Shown here piece by piece: positions 1 through 7,329 of a stretch of 11,063 nucleotides of DNA. A program made the position numbers and the translations under genes. Source of the stretch: Candidatus Omnitrophota bacterium (GTDB lineage: Bacteria; Omnitrophota; Gorgyraeia; Gygaellales; Profunditerraquicolaceae). Every line of letters starts with the position of its first letter. Within the stretch, counting starts at the first letter, position 1. The stretch is taken from NCBI GenBank assembly GCA_030691585.1, contig JAUYEC010000184.1, positions 1-11,063 on the forward strand, in the 5' to 3' direction. A model generated the notes under the pieces. It saw nothing but the letters and a program-made list of their open reading frames with translations. It did no database searches and was not told the DNA's origin.

Positions 1-557
1 TTGATCAAACAGTTGTCGATACCGGCCTGCTTTATTTTTTCTATTGCGCGGTCAACCGCGTAGCCCTTGGCCACGCCGCCCAGGTCTATCTTTAACCCAG
101 GGGTGCTAAACTCCACCGTGCTGTCCGATTCATTCAGGACAATTTTGTCCGAACCAACCTTGGCCAGGGCAGCCGCTATCTCCTGCTCCGACGGAACGCG
201 GAATTTTTTATCGGTGAAACCCCAGAGATCAACCAAAGCGCCCACGCTTACGTCAAAGGCGCCGTCAGTGGCCGCGGAAAATTCCTTACAAGTTTTAAGC
301 AGAGCGAATGTCTCCGCGGAAACTTTGAGCTTTCCCGCCCTGTTCAGCCGCGAGACTTCGCTCTCCGGCCGGTATTTGCTTAATAAATCTTCAATCCTCT
401 TTATCTCGTCAAACGCGATCTTCTGCGCCCGCGCGTCAGTCGAGACCACCTCCACAAAAGTGCCCATCAATACGCGCGTGTCGCGATGCAGAGGTTGTTG
501 CAGGCAGCCGGAAAGTAAAAGAACGATTGCAGCTATAGTGAGGCGTGAACGTTTCAC
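1..557 (-). CDS. apbE: FAD:protein FMN transferase (ApbE), lipoprotein, 3' end outside window
   Basis: ApbE attaches FMN from FAD to Thr/Ser of membrane flavoproteins such as the Rnf and Nqr subunits, on the outer face of the cytoplasmic membrane. Only 185 codons are present; the family is about 330-350 aa, so the C-terminal part with the later metal-binding motif is beyond the left edge. Visible: a short hydrophobic leader and lipobox LLSGC with the lipidated Cys at residue 18, the early family motif MGTFVEV (31-37), ATDGAFDVSVGALVDLWGF (96-114), and DLGGVAKGYAVD (158-169), which is highly characteristic of the family. The start is a GTG at 557-555 that overlaps the polX stop codon as GTGA, with a GAAGG ribosome site about 10 nt upstream. 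The lipobox only makes sense with this GTG start, because the first in-frame ATG is codon 31. The overlap implies translation coupled to polX. Target flavoproteins are not in the window. Confidence 0.95.
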   Translation of the reverse strand, partial: MKRSRLTIAAIVLLLSGCLQQPLHRDTRVLMGTFVEVVSTDARAQKIAFDEIKRIEDLLSKYRPESEVSRLNRAGKLKVSAETFALLKTCKEFSAATDGAFDVSVGALVDLWGFTDKKFRVPSEQEIAAALAKVGSDKIVLNESDSTVEFSTPGLKIDLGGVAKGYAVDRAIEKIKQAGIDNCLI

Positions 558-2263
558 TTACGTATCGCCTTCAATAATTGCGAAAGCGGCAGCGTATTGA
601 TGACACTTGCAGCACCCACCCAGCCCCGCCTTGCCATACCCACGCCATACCGCATCGCCGACAACTGCTCAACGCTGTGCGAATCGGTATTCACCGCCAA
701 TTTGACACCCCGCTCAACCGCCCGGCGGCAGTTGGCGTCATTTAAGTCCAGCCGTTTAGGAAAAGAATTTATTTCCAGGGCGGTATTAGTATCTCTTGCG
801 GCACGGAATATTTCATCCATGTCTATATCATATGCCTCACGCGTGCCCCACAACCGCCCGGTCGGATGCGCTATGATCTGCACGTATTTGTTTTTACAGG
901 CGCTAGTGATCCGGCCCGTCAACTGCTGCCGTGACTGCTTAAAACCGGAATGGACCGCCGCCACCACAATATCAAATTCCTTTAACACCCCGTCTTCATA
1001 ATCAAGCTTACCCTGGGAGTCTATTTCAGTTTCAGTGCCATAAAGAACCCTGATGCCTTTAAGCCGGGCGTTGAGCTTTTCTATTTCTTCTTTCTTCTTT
1101 TTAAGTTTGGCAACGCTTAATCCACCGGCCACCTTAAGGCTCTGCGAATGGTCGGTAACAGCGATATAGGAATAACCCAGCGATTTGGCGGCCTCGGCCA
1201 TTTCCGCGATGGTATTATCTCCGTCGGTCCAGGTTGAATGCGTGTGCAGGTCGCCCTTAATATCTTTAAGCTGCAACAGCCGCGGTAATTTTGACTTACA
1301 CGCCAGCTCTATCTCGCCGGTATTTTCCCTTAATTCCGGCTCAATAAAAGGCAGGCCGAGTGCCGCGAATACTTCTTCTTCAGTGGCACCGCTTATATAT
1401 TTATCTTTTCTAAAAACGCCGTATTCATTGATCTTCAGGCCTTTTTTTATGGCAAGCCCGCGCAGTTTTATATTAAAATCCTTGGAGCCGGTAAAATACA
1501 CCAGCGACGCCCCAAACGATTTCTGCTCCACTACCCGGCAATCTATCTGGGTGCCGTCTTTGGCGCGCACGCTGGCCTTAGTGGCGCCTTTAGCCGTAAT
1601 ATCCGCTACTTCCGGCAGGCTGCAGAAAGCTTCCATCACTTCAGCCGGCTTTGATGACACTGCCAGGATGTCAATGTCGCGCACTGTTTCTTTGCACCGC
1701 CGCAGGCTGCCGGCGGCAATGATCTTTTTTACCGCGCGCTCCTTTTTAAGCGGCGCAATAAAAACCCGCGCAAGCAACTCTGCGCCCGCCAGGGTCATAA
1801 CCGCGCGCGACTTCTTAAAAATCTCGATCCCTTTTTGGATATTGGCGATCGTCTTATCCTTAAAACCAAACGCCTGTTTTAATTTGCCCTGTTTAATCGC
1901 CTTTTCCAGGACAGGGATATTTTTTATCTTAAATTTTTCGTAAAGGAGTTTAGCGGTCTTCGGCCCCACCGACGGGATATCCAGAAGAGTGAGCAGGCCC
2001 TCCGGAACCTTCTTCTTCAACTCATCATATAATTTTATTTTGTCGGTTTTGAGGTATTCTTTGATCAACCCCGAGAGGTCGTGGCCAATACCGGGAATCT
2101 CAGAGAGACGTTCGTTCTGTGCTATCTCCTCTATGTCTTCGGACAGGCCGCCTATTGTTTGCGCCGCCCGCTCATAGGCGCGAATACGGAAGGAATTCTC
2201 TCCGAGGATCTCCAGGATAGTCGCGATATTGCCAAAGATCCGGCTGACCTCTGCGTTTTTCAT
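554..2263 (-). CDS. polX: DNA polymerase/3'-5' exonuclease PolX with C-terminal PHP domain
   Basis: Family X repair polymerase that fills short gaps, fused to a PHP-type metal-dependent nuclease/phosphoesterase; cytoplasmic. At 569 aa it matches the usual bacterial PolX length (B. subtilis YshC is about 570). Domain order: N-terminal helical 8-kDa-like domain (1-80); helix-hairpin-helix motifs IPGIG (56-60) and IPSVG (96-100); palm with the nucleotidyltransferase GS motif (185-186), catalytic D196 and D198 in RDID, and probable third Asp D241; PHP domain from about 337 with DLHTHSTWTDGD (338-349), VTDHSQ (369-374), E411/E413, H438, H466 and DSH (527-529). All metal ligands expected for an active PHP site appear present. 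ATG start at 2263 lies 3 nt after the stop of the TPR gene, with AGGA upstream; the stop overlaps the apbE start. Known role of the family is base-excision and gap repair; the role in this organism is inferred. Confidence 0.97.
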   Translation of the reverse strand: MKNAEVSRIFGNIATILEILGENSFRIRAYERAAQTIGGLSEDIEEIAQNERLSEIPGIGHDLSGLIKEYLKTDKIKLYDELKKKVPEGLLTLLDIPSVGPKTAKLLYEKFKIKNIPVLEKAIKQGKLKQAFGFKDKTIANIQKGIEIFKKSRAVMTLAGAELLARVFIAPLKKERAVKKIIAAGSLRRCKETVRDIDILAVSSKPAEVMEAFCSLPEVADITAKGATKASVRAKDGTQIDCRVVEQKSFGASLVYFTGSKDFNIKLRGLAIKKGLKINEYGVFRKDKYISGATEEEVFAALGLPFIEPELRENTGEIELACKSKLPRLLQLKDIKGDLHTHSTWTDGDNTIAEMAEAAKSLGYSYIAVTDHSQSLKVAGGLSVAKLKKKKEEIEKLNARLKGIRVLYGTETEIDSQGKLDYEDGVLKEFDIVVAAVHSGFKQSRQQLTGRITSACKNKYVQIIAHPTGRLWGTREAYDIDMDEIFRAARDTNTALEINSFPKRLDLNDANCRRAVERGVKLAVNTDSHSVEQLSAMRYGVGMARRGWVGAASVINTLPLSQLLKAIRK

Positions 2264-2266
2264 AGA

Positions 2267-3124
2267 TCATTCCTGTTTGTCTTCGGCGATCACTTCATTT
2301 CCCGGGTCAAGGTCTTTGGCTTTCTGCAGAAAAAGATTGTATTTATCCAGGTCGCCTTTTTTCTTATATGCCTGCGCCAGGCGCGCGTTTGCCGTGGCAA
2401 AACTCGGCGCGATTTTTATTGCCGTCTGCAATTCATCAATGGCTTTATCCAGGTTTCCGCCCGCGATAGCCGGCGCCTTCAAGTAAAAAGTCCCCAGCCC
2501 AAGATGTACTTCCGGCAGTCCGGGTGCGAGGTTCTGCGCGGTCAGAAAATAACTTTTGATCTGCGTGCCGTATTTAAATTTGCTGAATAACCAGCCTTGT
2601 GATGACCGGCGGCTATTGACCGTGCCCAGCATCATATAGGCCAGGGCCTTGTTTTCATCGTCCAGGCCCGGCACAGCCAGCGCCCTGTTGATCAGGTCTA
2701 GTGCTTCATCCAGGCGGTTATCATAATAACGCAGGTAAGAAAGGGTTACCAGGCCCGAAGCATGGCAGGGATCGTTTTTGAGTATTTCATTCAACACCGC
2801 CTCGGCGTCGCTGAACTGGCGCTTGCGCCTGTAGATCTCGGCCTTCCCCCAAAGCGCGTCGGAATCTTCGGGATCCAATTCCAGGATCTTTTGGTAAACA
2901 GCCAACGCCTGCTCATCCTGCCTGACCTTTAACATTGCGAAGGCCTCGGTTATCAACTCATCCTTATCCGGCACCACCACTGCCTTCTTAGGCGCCTGCG
3001 CCTGTATCTGAGGGCAGACGATCCGGCGCTTGAATAAAGGCATGCGCGCGATAAACTTTGGGATGAGCACCGCCGACCATAATATAACTACTGCTAATGC
3101 TAAATATATCCTTAATTTTTTCAT
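2267..3124 (-). CDS. TPR-repeat protein with N-terminal membrane anchor
   Basis: Protein of 285 aa of unknown specific role. It has an N-terminal hydrophobic segment (about 5-22) after a short basic start, with no lipobox and no clear signal-peptidase site, so it is most likely a signal anchor with the rest outside the cytoplasm. From about residue 57 it is built of tetratricopeptide repeats: clear units near 57-86 (ending LELDPED), 91-119, 124-153 and 224-275, each ending in a typical xxxDP or xxxAP turn. The stretch 204-250, with a GGNLDKAIDELQTAIKIAP core, resembles TPR proteins of the TatT type (TRAP-transporter associated), but that is only a resemblance. No strong ribosome site is visible upstream of ATG 3124. 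It is 64 nt downstream of panE, with a 31-nt palindrome in the gap, and 3 nt upstream of polX. A protein-protein scaffold role is inferred. Confidence 0.87.
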   Translation of the reverse strand: MKKLRIYLALAVVILWSAVLIPKFIARMPLFKRRIVCPQIQAQAPKKAVVVPDKDELITEAFAMLKVRQDEQALAVYQKILELDPEDSDALWGKAEIYRRKRQFSDAEAVLNEILKNDPCHASGLVTLSYLRYYDNRLDEALDLINRALAVPGLDDENKALAYMMLGTVNSRRSSQGWLFSKFKYGTQIKSYFLTAQNLAPGLPEVHLGLGTFYLKAPAIAGGNLDKAIDELQTAIKIAPSFATANARLAQAYKKKGDLDKYNLFLQKAKDLDPGNEVIAEDKQE

Positions 3125-3153
3125 TTTATCTAATAGGAAAATTCGAATGCATC

Positions 3154-3184
3154 TGTAGGGGCGGGTTTCAAACCCGCCCCTACA
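3154..3184. repeat. 31-nt palindrome, GGGCGGG subtype, between panE and TPR gene
   Basis: Perfect inverted repeat: 15-nt arms beginning TGTAGGGGCGGGTTT around a single central base. It begins 4 nt past the panE stop codon. It is identical in sequence to the copy at 4145-4175. It has no U-tract on either side, so it is not a classical terminator. Confidence 0.95.
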
Positions 3185-3188
3185 TCAT

Positions 3189-4118
3189 TTATCCGGCCGC
3201 AACCGCGTAACTGGCTTCAATGGTCTTAACCAGGTCCACCAGCATCGCGTTATACGGCACCGGAATATTTAACTCCTGGCCGAGGCGCACGACTACGCCG
3301 TTAATAAAATCTATCTCCGTGCGCTTTTTCATCAGTACATCCGCAAGCATGGAACAGACGTTGCCGCTTGTTGCTTCACATACCGCTTCGGCCTTGGCCA
3401 GCGGGTCGTCATAGATCAATTTTATTCTTTTTCTTTTTGCCACGCGCGTGGCCTCGGTCACGGCGCCCCGCAGTATCTTGCGCGTGCCTTCGTAATCCAG
3501 GAGGCTGCCGTTCTTGAGCCGTGTCACTGCACCCAGCGCGTTTATCCCGGCGTTTATGATCAGCTTCGACCAGAGCAGGCCCTTGATGTCCTGGGTCAAC
3601 CTTGTCTCCAGGCCGCATTTATTGAAAATTTCCCGGATCGCGCGCATCTCTACCGGGAGTTTTCCGTCGGCCCTGCCGAGCACGGTCTCGCCCTTTCCGG
3701 CAAACTTGACCCTGCCTTCCCCCAGCAAAGTCGCCCCGAGGTTAGTGATGCCGCCGATCGTTTTTTCGCTGCCCACGGCTTCGCTGATGATCTCGATGTT
3801 GCCTATACCGTTCTGCAGCGTCAAAACCTTGGAATTTTCCCCCAGCAAAGATTTTGCCTGGTTGACCGCGTCTTTAGTGTGATAAGATTTTACGCAGATA
3901 ATCACCAGGTCCGCCTGAGCGATATCAGCAGTATTGGCAGTGGCCTTGACGCTGGCTTTCCAATCTCCGCCCAGCCCGGTCACAGATATGCCGTTTTTGC
4001 CGATCCGCAAGGCGCGCTCCTTATCTTTATCTAAGAGCCAGATCTCCTCTTTAGTTTTGCTTAAATGAGCCGTCAATAACAAGCCGATAGCGCCGGGTCC
4101 GACAATCGCTATTTTCAT
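3189..4118 (-). CDS. panE: 2-dehydropantoate 2-reductase (ketopantoate reductase)
   Basis: Reduces 2-dehydropantoate to pantoate with NADPH, a step in pantothenate and coenzyme A synthesis; cytoplasmic. The 309 aa length is normal. The N-terminal Rossmann domain shows GPGAIG (7-12) and the following strand ends in an acidic LLDKD (28-32). Also visible are CVKSYHT (75-81), LQNGIGN (101-107), the catalytic lysine in LLWSKLIINA (K185) with N189 and N193, and E268 in RTEIDFING, corresponding to the E. coli K176/N98/E256 set. The C-terminal helical domain ends with IPVPYNAML, typical of the family. ATG at 4118 is preceded by AGGAG (4124-4128). Both flanks carry 31-nt palindromes. No panB, panC or panD is in the window, so it is separated from the rest of the pathway here. 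A paralogous reductase of the ApbA/PanE family acting on another substrate cannot be fully excluded. Confidence 0.94.
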   Translation of the reverse strand: MKIAIVGPGAIGLLLTAHLSKTKEEIWLLDKDKERALRIGKNGISVTGLGGDWKASVKATANTADIAQADLVIICVKSYHTKDAVNQAKSLLGENSKVLTLQNGIGNIEIISEAVGSEKTIGGITNLGATLLGEGRVKFAGKGETVLGRADGKLPVEMRAIREIFNKCGLETRLTQDIKGLLWSKLIINAGINALGAVTRLKNGSLLDYEGTRKILRGAVTEATRVAKRKRIKLIYDDPLAKAEAVCEATSGNVCSMLADVLMKKRTEIDFINGVVVRLGQELNIPVPYNAMLVDLVKTIEASYAVAAG

Positions 4119-4144
4119 ACCATCTCCTATATTTATATAGCGCC

Positions 4145-4175
4145 TGTAGGGGCGGGTTTCAAACCCGCCCCTACA
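4145..4175. repeat. 31-nt palindrome, GGGCGGG subtype, upstream of panE
   Basis: Perfect 15+1+15 inverted repeat identical to 3154-3184. It sits between the SurA-like gene and panE, about 17 nt upstream of the panE ribosome site, and 12 nt away from a second palindrome of a different subtype. Confidence 0.95.
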
Positions 4176-4187
4176 GCGGGGATCGCC

Positions 4188-4218
4188 CGTAGGGACAGCA
4201 TATTATGCTGTCCCTACG
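4188..4218. repeat. 31-nt palindrome, GGGACAGCATA subtype
   Basis: Perfect 15+1+15 inverted repeat with arms starting CGTAGGGACAGCATA and ending TATGCTGTCCCTACG. It has the same length and outer GTAGGG/CCCTAC as the neighbouring copy, but a different inner stem that changes on both arms together. It starts 3 nt after the stop codon of the SurA-like gene. Confidence 0.93.
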
Positions 4219-4221
4219 AAT

Positions 4222-5259
4222 CTATTTATCTGCCTCTATAACCTTGATGTACGCGTTATTTTTCATTTCAACCATCCAGGCGGCAAACCCTTCTTCCATT
4301 TTCTTACTATACAAGAGTTCGCCGATATCATCCTGGGCATCGGAAAGCGATATCTGCCCGGGGACGATTATATTCTCCAATCTAAAAACGTAATATTTAT
4401 CGTCCACCCCAACCGGAGCGGAGACCTCACCGACACCCAGTTTGAATACCGCCTCCTCGATTTCGTTTTTTACTCCGCCGCCCTTAGGAACCTGAAGTTT
4501 ATTCACCGTCATCGGGTACCTTGCGGCCAGGTCCGTAAGTTTCTGCCCGGCTATAAGATTATAAGAAAAAGTCTTTGCCATGTCCTCGTTCTCCAGGGCA
4601 TAGGCCTCCACTTCGCGGGTTTCAGGCAAAAAGAAGTCCAAGGTGTGCGCGTTATAATAACTTGTCACCTCTTCCGGCCGGACCAGGATCTTGCTTTTGA
4701 CCTTGCGGTCTATGATGGTAAAAATAAGCATCTGCTCCCTGATCTTCTTTTCAATGTCCGCCGGCACCATGCCCTGTTTTCTCAGGTCCACCTGAAATGC
4801 GGCGTCGCTGCCGTATTCCCTGCGGATCTCATCCATCCTGCCCTTGATCCTGTTGGGGTCTATTTCGACCTTTTCTTTCTTTGCTTCCTGCAGGATCAGG
4901 CAATCCTCGATAAGACGGTTCATCAGATCGACCTTTAATGCCTGCCGTTTTTCTTCCAGCTCCCTGCCCTGATACTGCCTGGCTAATTGCACGCGCGTAA
5001 AGTTCAAAAAATCGTTCATATCCTTGGAGGTGATCACATCCTTGTTGACTACGGCGACGATCTTATCGTCGGCAAAGGCAGAGGGAACCGCGCAGATGGC
5101 GGAAAGTATCAAAGTGACAAATACAAAAAATATCCGTATCGCTGTAGGGGCAGGATAATATCCTGTCCCCACATTGCTTCCTGTAGGGGCGGATTTCAAA
5201 CCCGCCCCTACACTGGATTGTCCTGTTATATTTATGTCAATGCCCGATTTTTTCCCCAT
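4222..5259 (-). CDS. SurA/PpiC-type peptidyl-prolyl isomerase or periplasmic chaperone
   Basis: Exported foldase of the SurA/PpiC type, 345 aa, probably helping outer-membrane or secreted proteins fold. Visible: a hydrophobic export signal (43-58) with an AFA cleavage site before DDKIVAVVNKDVIT (cleavage after residue 63); a SurA N-terminal chaperone domain (64-190) with VNKDVITSKDMNDFL and the helix-rich MNRLIEDCLILQEAKK region; a parvulin-like domain (about 195-297) that keeps the general shape (VGEVSAPV, YYVFRLE) but is shorter and weaker than classical parvulins, so isomerase activity is uncertain. The N-region before the signal core is about 42 residues, unusually long, and residues 16-39 are encoded by two palindromic repeats. 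No ATG, GTG or TTG closer to the hydrophobic core would keep the signal, so ATG 5259 is the best start. It overlaps the mfd stop by 23 nt. mfd followed by a SurA/PpiC gene also occurs in other bacteria. No strong ribosome site. Confidence 0.87.
   Translation of the reverse strand: MGKKSGIDINITGQSSVGAGLKSAPTGSNVGTGYYPAPTAIRIFFVFVTLILSAICAVPSAFADDKIVAVVNKDVITSKDMNDFLNFTRVQLARQYQGRELEEKRQALKVDLMNRLIEDCLILQEAKKEKVEIDPNRIKGRMDEIRREYGSDAAFQVDLRKQGMVPADIEKKIREQMLIFTIIDRKVKSKILVRPEEVTSYYNAHTLDFFLPETREVEAYALENEDMAKTFSYNLIAGQKLTDLAARYPMTVNKLQVPKGGGVKNEIEEAVFKLGVGEVSAPVGVDDKYYVFRLENIIVPGQISLSDAQDDIGELLYSKKMEEGFAAWMVEMKNNAYIKVIEADK
5143..5173. repeat. 31-nt palindrome inside the SurA-like coding region, copy 1
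   Basis: Arms TGTAGGGGCAGGATA and TATCCTGTCCCCACA around one central base, with two departures from perfect pairing. It encodes residues about 29-39 (VGTGYYPAPT) of the exported foldase, just before its signal-peptide core. Confidence 0.9.
5182..5212. repeat. 31-nt palindrome inside the SurA-like coding region, copy 2
   Basis: It starts TGTAGGGGCGGATTT, the GGGCGGG subtype with one arm substitution. It lies 8 nt from the previous copy, giving a 39-nt (13-codon) period that stays in frame. It encodes residues about 16-26 (VGAGLKSAPT), which resembles the peptide from the other copy. Confidence 0.92.
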
Positions 5260-7243
5260 TCATTACCCCAGCCTTTTTAAAACCGTTGATTGCCTCGCGG
5301 AGCAGGCGGCAATACAGGTCAAAGCCGATAGCCGTGATAAAACCGTGCTGTTCGGCGCCGAGCAGGTTCCCGGCGCCCCTGAGCTCCAGGTCTTCCATGG
5401 CGATCTGAAAACCCGCGCCCAGATGGGTATATTCCTCTATAGCAGCCAGCCTTTTACGGCCGGGGCCGTCTAAGGCTATCCTTTTGGGCAGTAGAAAATA
5501 GGCGTAAGCCGGACGGTTAAACCTGCCTACTCTGCCGCGCAATTGATGCAGGTCCGATAAGCCAAATTGGTGCGCGTTATTAACGATAATGGTATTGGCA
5601 TTGGGAACGTCTATGCCGGATTCTATGATCATCGTGGAGATCAGGCAGTCAATGCGCCCTTTAAGGAATTCGGACATCACCTGCTCCAGATCCTTAGCAT
5701 GCATCTGTCCATGGCCTATTGCTAAGCGCGTATCAGGCGGCAGGATCCTGGCCAGCTTATCTTTGACTTTCTCTATGTCCTGGATGCGGTTATGCAGAAA
5801 AAACACCTGGCCGCCGCGGCGCAATTCCCTTGACACGGCCTGGGCGATAAGATCATCGTCATATTCTACCACAAGCGTCTTGATTGGCAACCTATTTTGA
5901 GGCGGGGTATTGATCACCGACATGTCTTTTGCGCCCATCAAGCTCATGTAGAGGGTGCGTGGTATAGGTGTAGCAGTAAGCGTAATCACAGCGGTATTTA
6001 CCCTGAGGGCCTTAAGTTTTTCCTTGGCCTTGACCCCGAAACGCTGCTCTTCATCTATGATCACAAGGCCGAGGTCCTTAAAAACCACGTCTTCGGAGAG
6101 AAGCCGGTGCGTGCCGATGACGATGTCCACCCCGCCCTGGGCAATGCGCTTGACGATCTTATCCTGCTGGGCGCCGGTCTTAAAACGGCACAAAAGCTCT
6201 ACGTTGATGGGGAAATCTTTTAGCCGCGCGCTAAAATTCTCGTAGTGCTGTTCGGCCAGGATCGTAGTCGGCACCAGGTAGGCCACCTGTTTATTATCCA
6301 TTACCGCTTTGAAGGCCGCGCGCATGGCCACTTCAGTCTTGCCGTAGCCGACGTCGCCGCAAAGCAGGCGGTCCATGGGCTTGCCTGATTCCATATCGCG
6401 CCTTGCCTCCTCCATCGCGCTGGCCTGGCCGGACGTTTCCTGATAAGGAAAAGTCTGACAAAATTGTTTTTGCCACTGGGAATCCGGGGAAAAGGTAAAA
6501 CCCTTGGAACTCATGCGCATTGCCTGCAGAGTCAAGAGTTCCCAGCTGAGTTTTTGGACGCCTTTTCTGGCTCTTTCTTTATCCCGCTTCCACTCTTTAG
6601 AGCCCAAACGGTAAAGCTTGGGCTTTCTTACATGGAAAGCAATATATTTGGCCACCAGGTGCATCTGGGCAACGGGCACGAATAATTTTTCCTGACGGTC
6701 GTATTCAATGACCAGGTGATCGCTTGATTTGTCCTTTAGTTTTATCTTCTGCATGCCCAGGAACCGGCCGATGCCATATTCGTTATGCACCACGTAGTCG
6801 CCGATATTTAAGTCCACGAAGTTAGACATCGGCGCCTCCGCGCTGAAGGACGCAAACTTCGCGGCATGCGTATGCGTTCTTTTAAAAGGAAGGATGATCA
6901 CTACCTTGTGTTCCCAGAGGGAAGCGCCGGTAGCGGGATCAAAAGTCTTGATCGAAGAAACCGTGCTGTTATCCAGCTCAACGCGGATAGGCAGCTCAAA
7001 AGAAAGCGGGAAGATATCCAGGATCCCGCCGCGCCGGGCAAGGTCGCCAACTTCTGCGACTTTCTCCTGGCGGGTATAGCCGTATTCAATAAAAACGGGC
7101 ATGATATATTCAAAGTCAATATTCATGCCCGTGTAAAGCTTCAGGGATTTGAACATACAATAAAAATCACATGTTACGTAGGACGTTGGACGTGGGACGT
7201 TTTTGATTTTACGTCCTACGTCCTTACGTCCTACGTCCCACAA
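5237..7243 (-). CDS. mfd: Transcription-repair coupling factor Mfd, compact form
   Basis: Mfd is the ATP-driven translocase that removes stalled RNA polymerase and recruits UvrA. E. coli Mfd is about 1148 aa; this reading frame is 668 aa. Visible: a UvrB-like remnant (32-119; VGDLARRGGILDIFP at 65-79); the CarD-like RNA polymerase interaction domain (140-205; IGDYVVHNEYGIGRFLGM); helicase domain D5 with Walker A GDVGYGKTE (296-304), DEEQ (397-400) and TATPIPRT (423-430); D6 with STMIIESGIDVPN (536-548) and QLRGRVGR (567-574); and the translocation motif region (605-625). Missing: the domain 1a part, the stretch to RNAP domain including D3, and the C-terminal D7 domain. The motor looks intact. 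The first 29 codons come from a repeat block: the longest reading uses TTG 7243, but ATG 7156 begins the native-looking sequence and is an equally good or better start. Neither has a clear ribosome site. It overlaps the next gene by 23 nt. Confidence 0.92.
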   Translation of the reverse strand: MWDVGRKDVGRKIKNVPRPTSYVTCDFYCMFKSLKLYTGMNIDFEYIMPVFIEYGYTRQEKVAEVGDLARRGGILDIFPLSFELPIRVELDNSTVSSIKTFDPATGASLWEHKVVIILPFKRTHTHAAKFASFSAEAPMSNFVDLNIGDYVVHNEYGIGRFLGMQKIKLKDKSSDHLVIEYDRQEKLFVPVAQMHLVAKYIAFHVRKPKLYRLGSKEWKRDKERARKGVQKLSWELLTLQAMRMSSKGFTFSPDSQWQKQFCQTFPYQETSGQASAMEEARRDMESGKPMDRLLCGDVGYGKTEVAMRAAFKAVMDNKQVAYLVPTTILAEQHYENFSARLKDFPINVELLCRFKTGAQQDKIVKRIAQGGVDIVIGTHRLLSEDVVFKDLGLVIIDEEQRFGVKAKEKLKALRVNTAVITLTATPIPRTLYMSLMGAKDMSVINTPPQNRLPIKTLVVEYDDDLIAQAVSRELRRGGQVFFLHNRIQDIEKVKDKLARILPPDTRLAIGHGQMHAKDLEQVMSEFLKGRIDCLISTMIIESGIDVPNANTIIVNNAHQFGLSDLHQLRGRVGRFNRPAYAYFLLPKRIALDGPGRKRLAAIEEYTHLGAGFQIAMEDLELRGAGNLLGAEQHGFITAIGFDLYCRLLREAINGFKKAGVMNGEKIGH

Positions 7244-7315
7244 AACATGTCGTTTACGTTGATAAGCGTCACACGTCCTTACGTCCTAGTGAGCGAAGCG
7301 AACGGACGTCCTACG
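7176..7315. repeat. ACGTCC/GGACGT repeat block between secDF and mfd
   Basis: About ten copies of the hexamer ACGTCC or its complement GGACGT lie in 140 nt. Left units (GGACGT at 7181, 7188, 7195) face right units (ACGTCC at 7211, 7218, 7226, 7233) across a T-rich loop (7201-7210), so the region folds as an imperfect inverted repeat. More units are at 7273, 7281 and 7304-7311, around GTGAGCGAAGCGAAC (7289-7303). The block supplies the first codons of the long mfd frame, giving a DVGRK-DVGRK peptide. Confidence 0.88.
7244..7256. repeat. 13-bp direct repeat, copy A (partner at 7317-7329)
   Basis: AACATGTCGTTTA occurs here and again at 7317-7329, where it includes the secDF stop codon. The 60 nt between them carry ACGTCC repeat units. 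This looks like either a target duplication or a small tandem duplication of the secDF end. Confidence 0.85.
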
Positions 7316-7316
7316 G

Positions 7317-7329
7317 AACATGTCGTTTA
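7317..7329. repeat. 13-bp direct repeat, copy B, covering secDF stop
   Basis: Second exact copy of AACATGTCGTTTA. Its last three bases are the TAA stop of secDF read on the minus strand, so this is probably the original copy. Confidence 0.85.

Noticed and set aside
67..600. Plus-strand reading frame of 177 codons
   Set aside because: It lies antisense to apbE, whose lipobox and DLGGVAKGYAVD motif are clear; the plus-strand protein shows no family features.
1185..1943. Plus-strand reading frame of 252 codons
   Set aside because: Fully antisense to polX, which has all its catalytic motifs; low-complexity Ser/Ala/Leu composition typical of a shadow frame.
3154..4218. 31-nt palindromes as rho-independent terminators
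   Set aside because: The stems are not followed by a U-tract in the direction of transcription, and copies also occur inside a coding region.
5237..7243. mfd as a frameshifted pseudogene
   Set aside because: The helicase part is one open frame with all motifs, and no missing domain is encoded nearby in another frame; it is short rather than frameshifted. Whether it functions is open.
7176..7315. CRISPR-like array
   Set aside because: Units are 6-13 nt, spacing is irregular, there are no unique spacers of constant length, and no cas genes are present.
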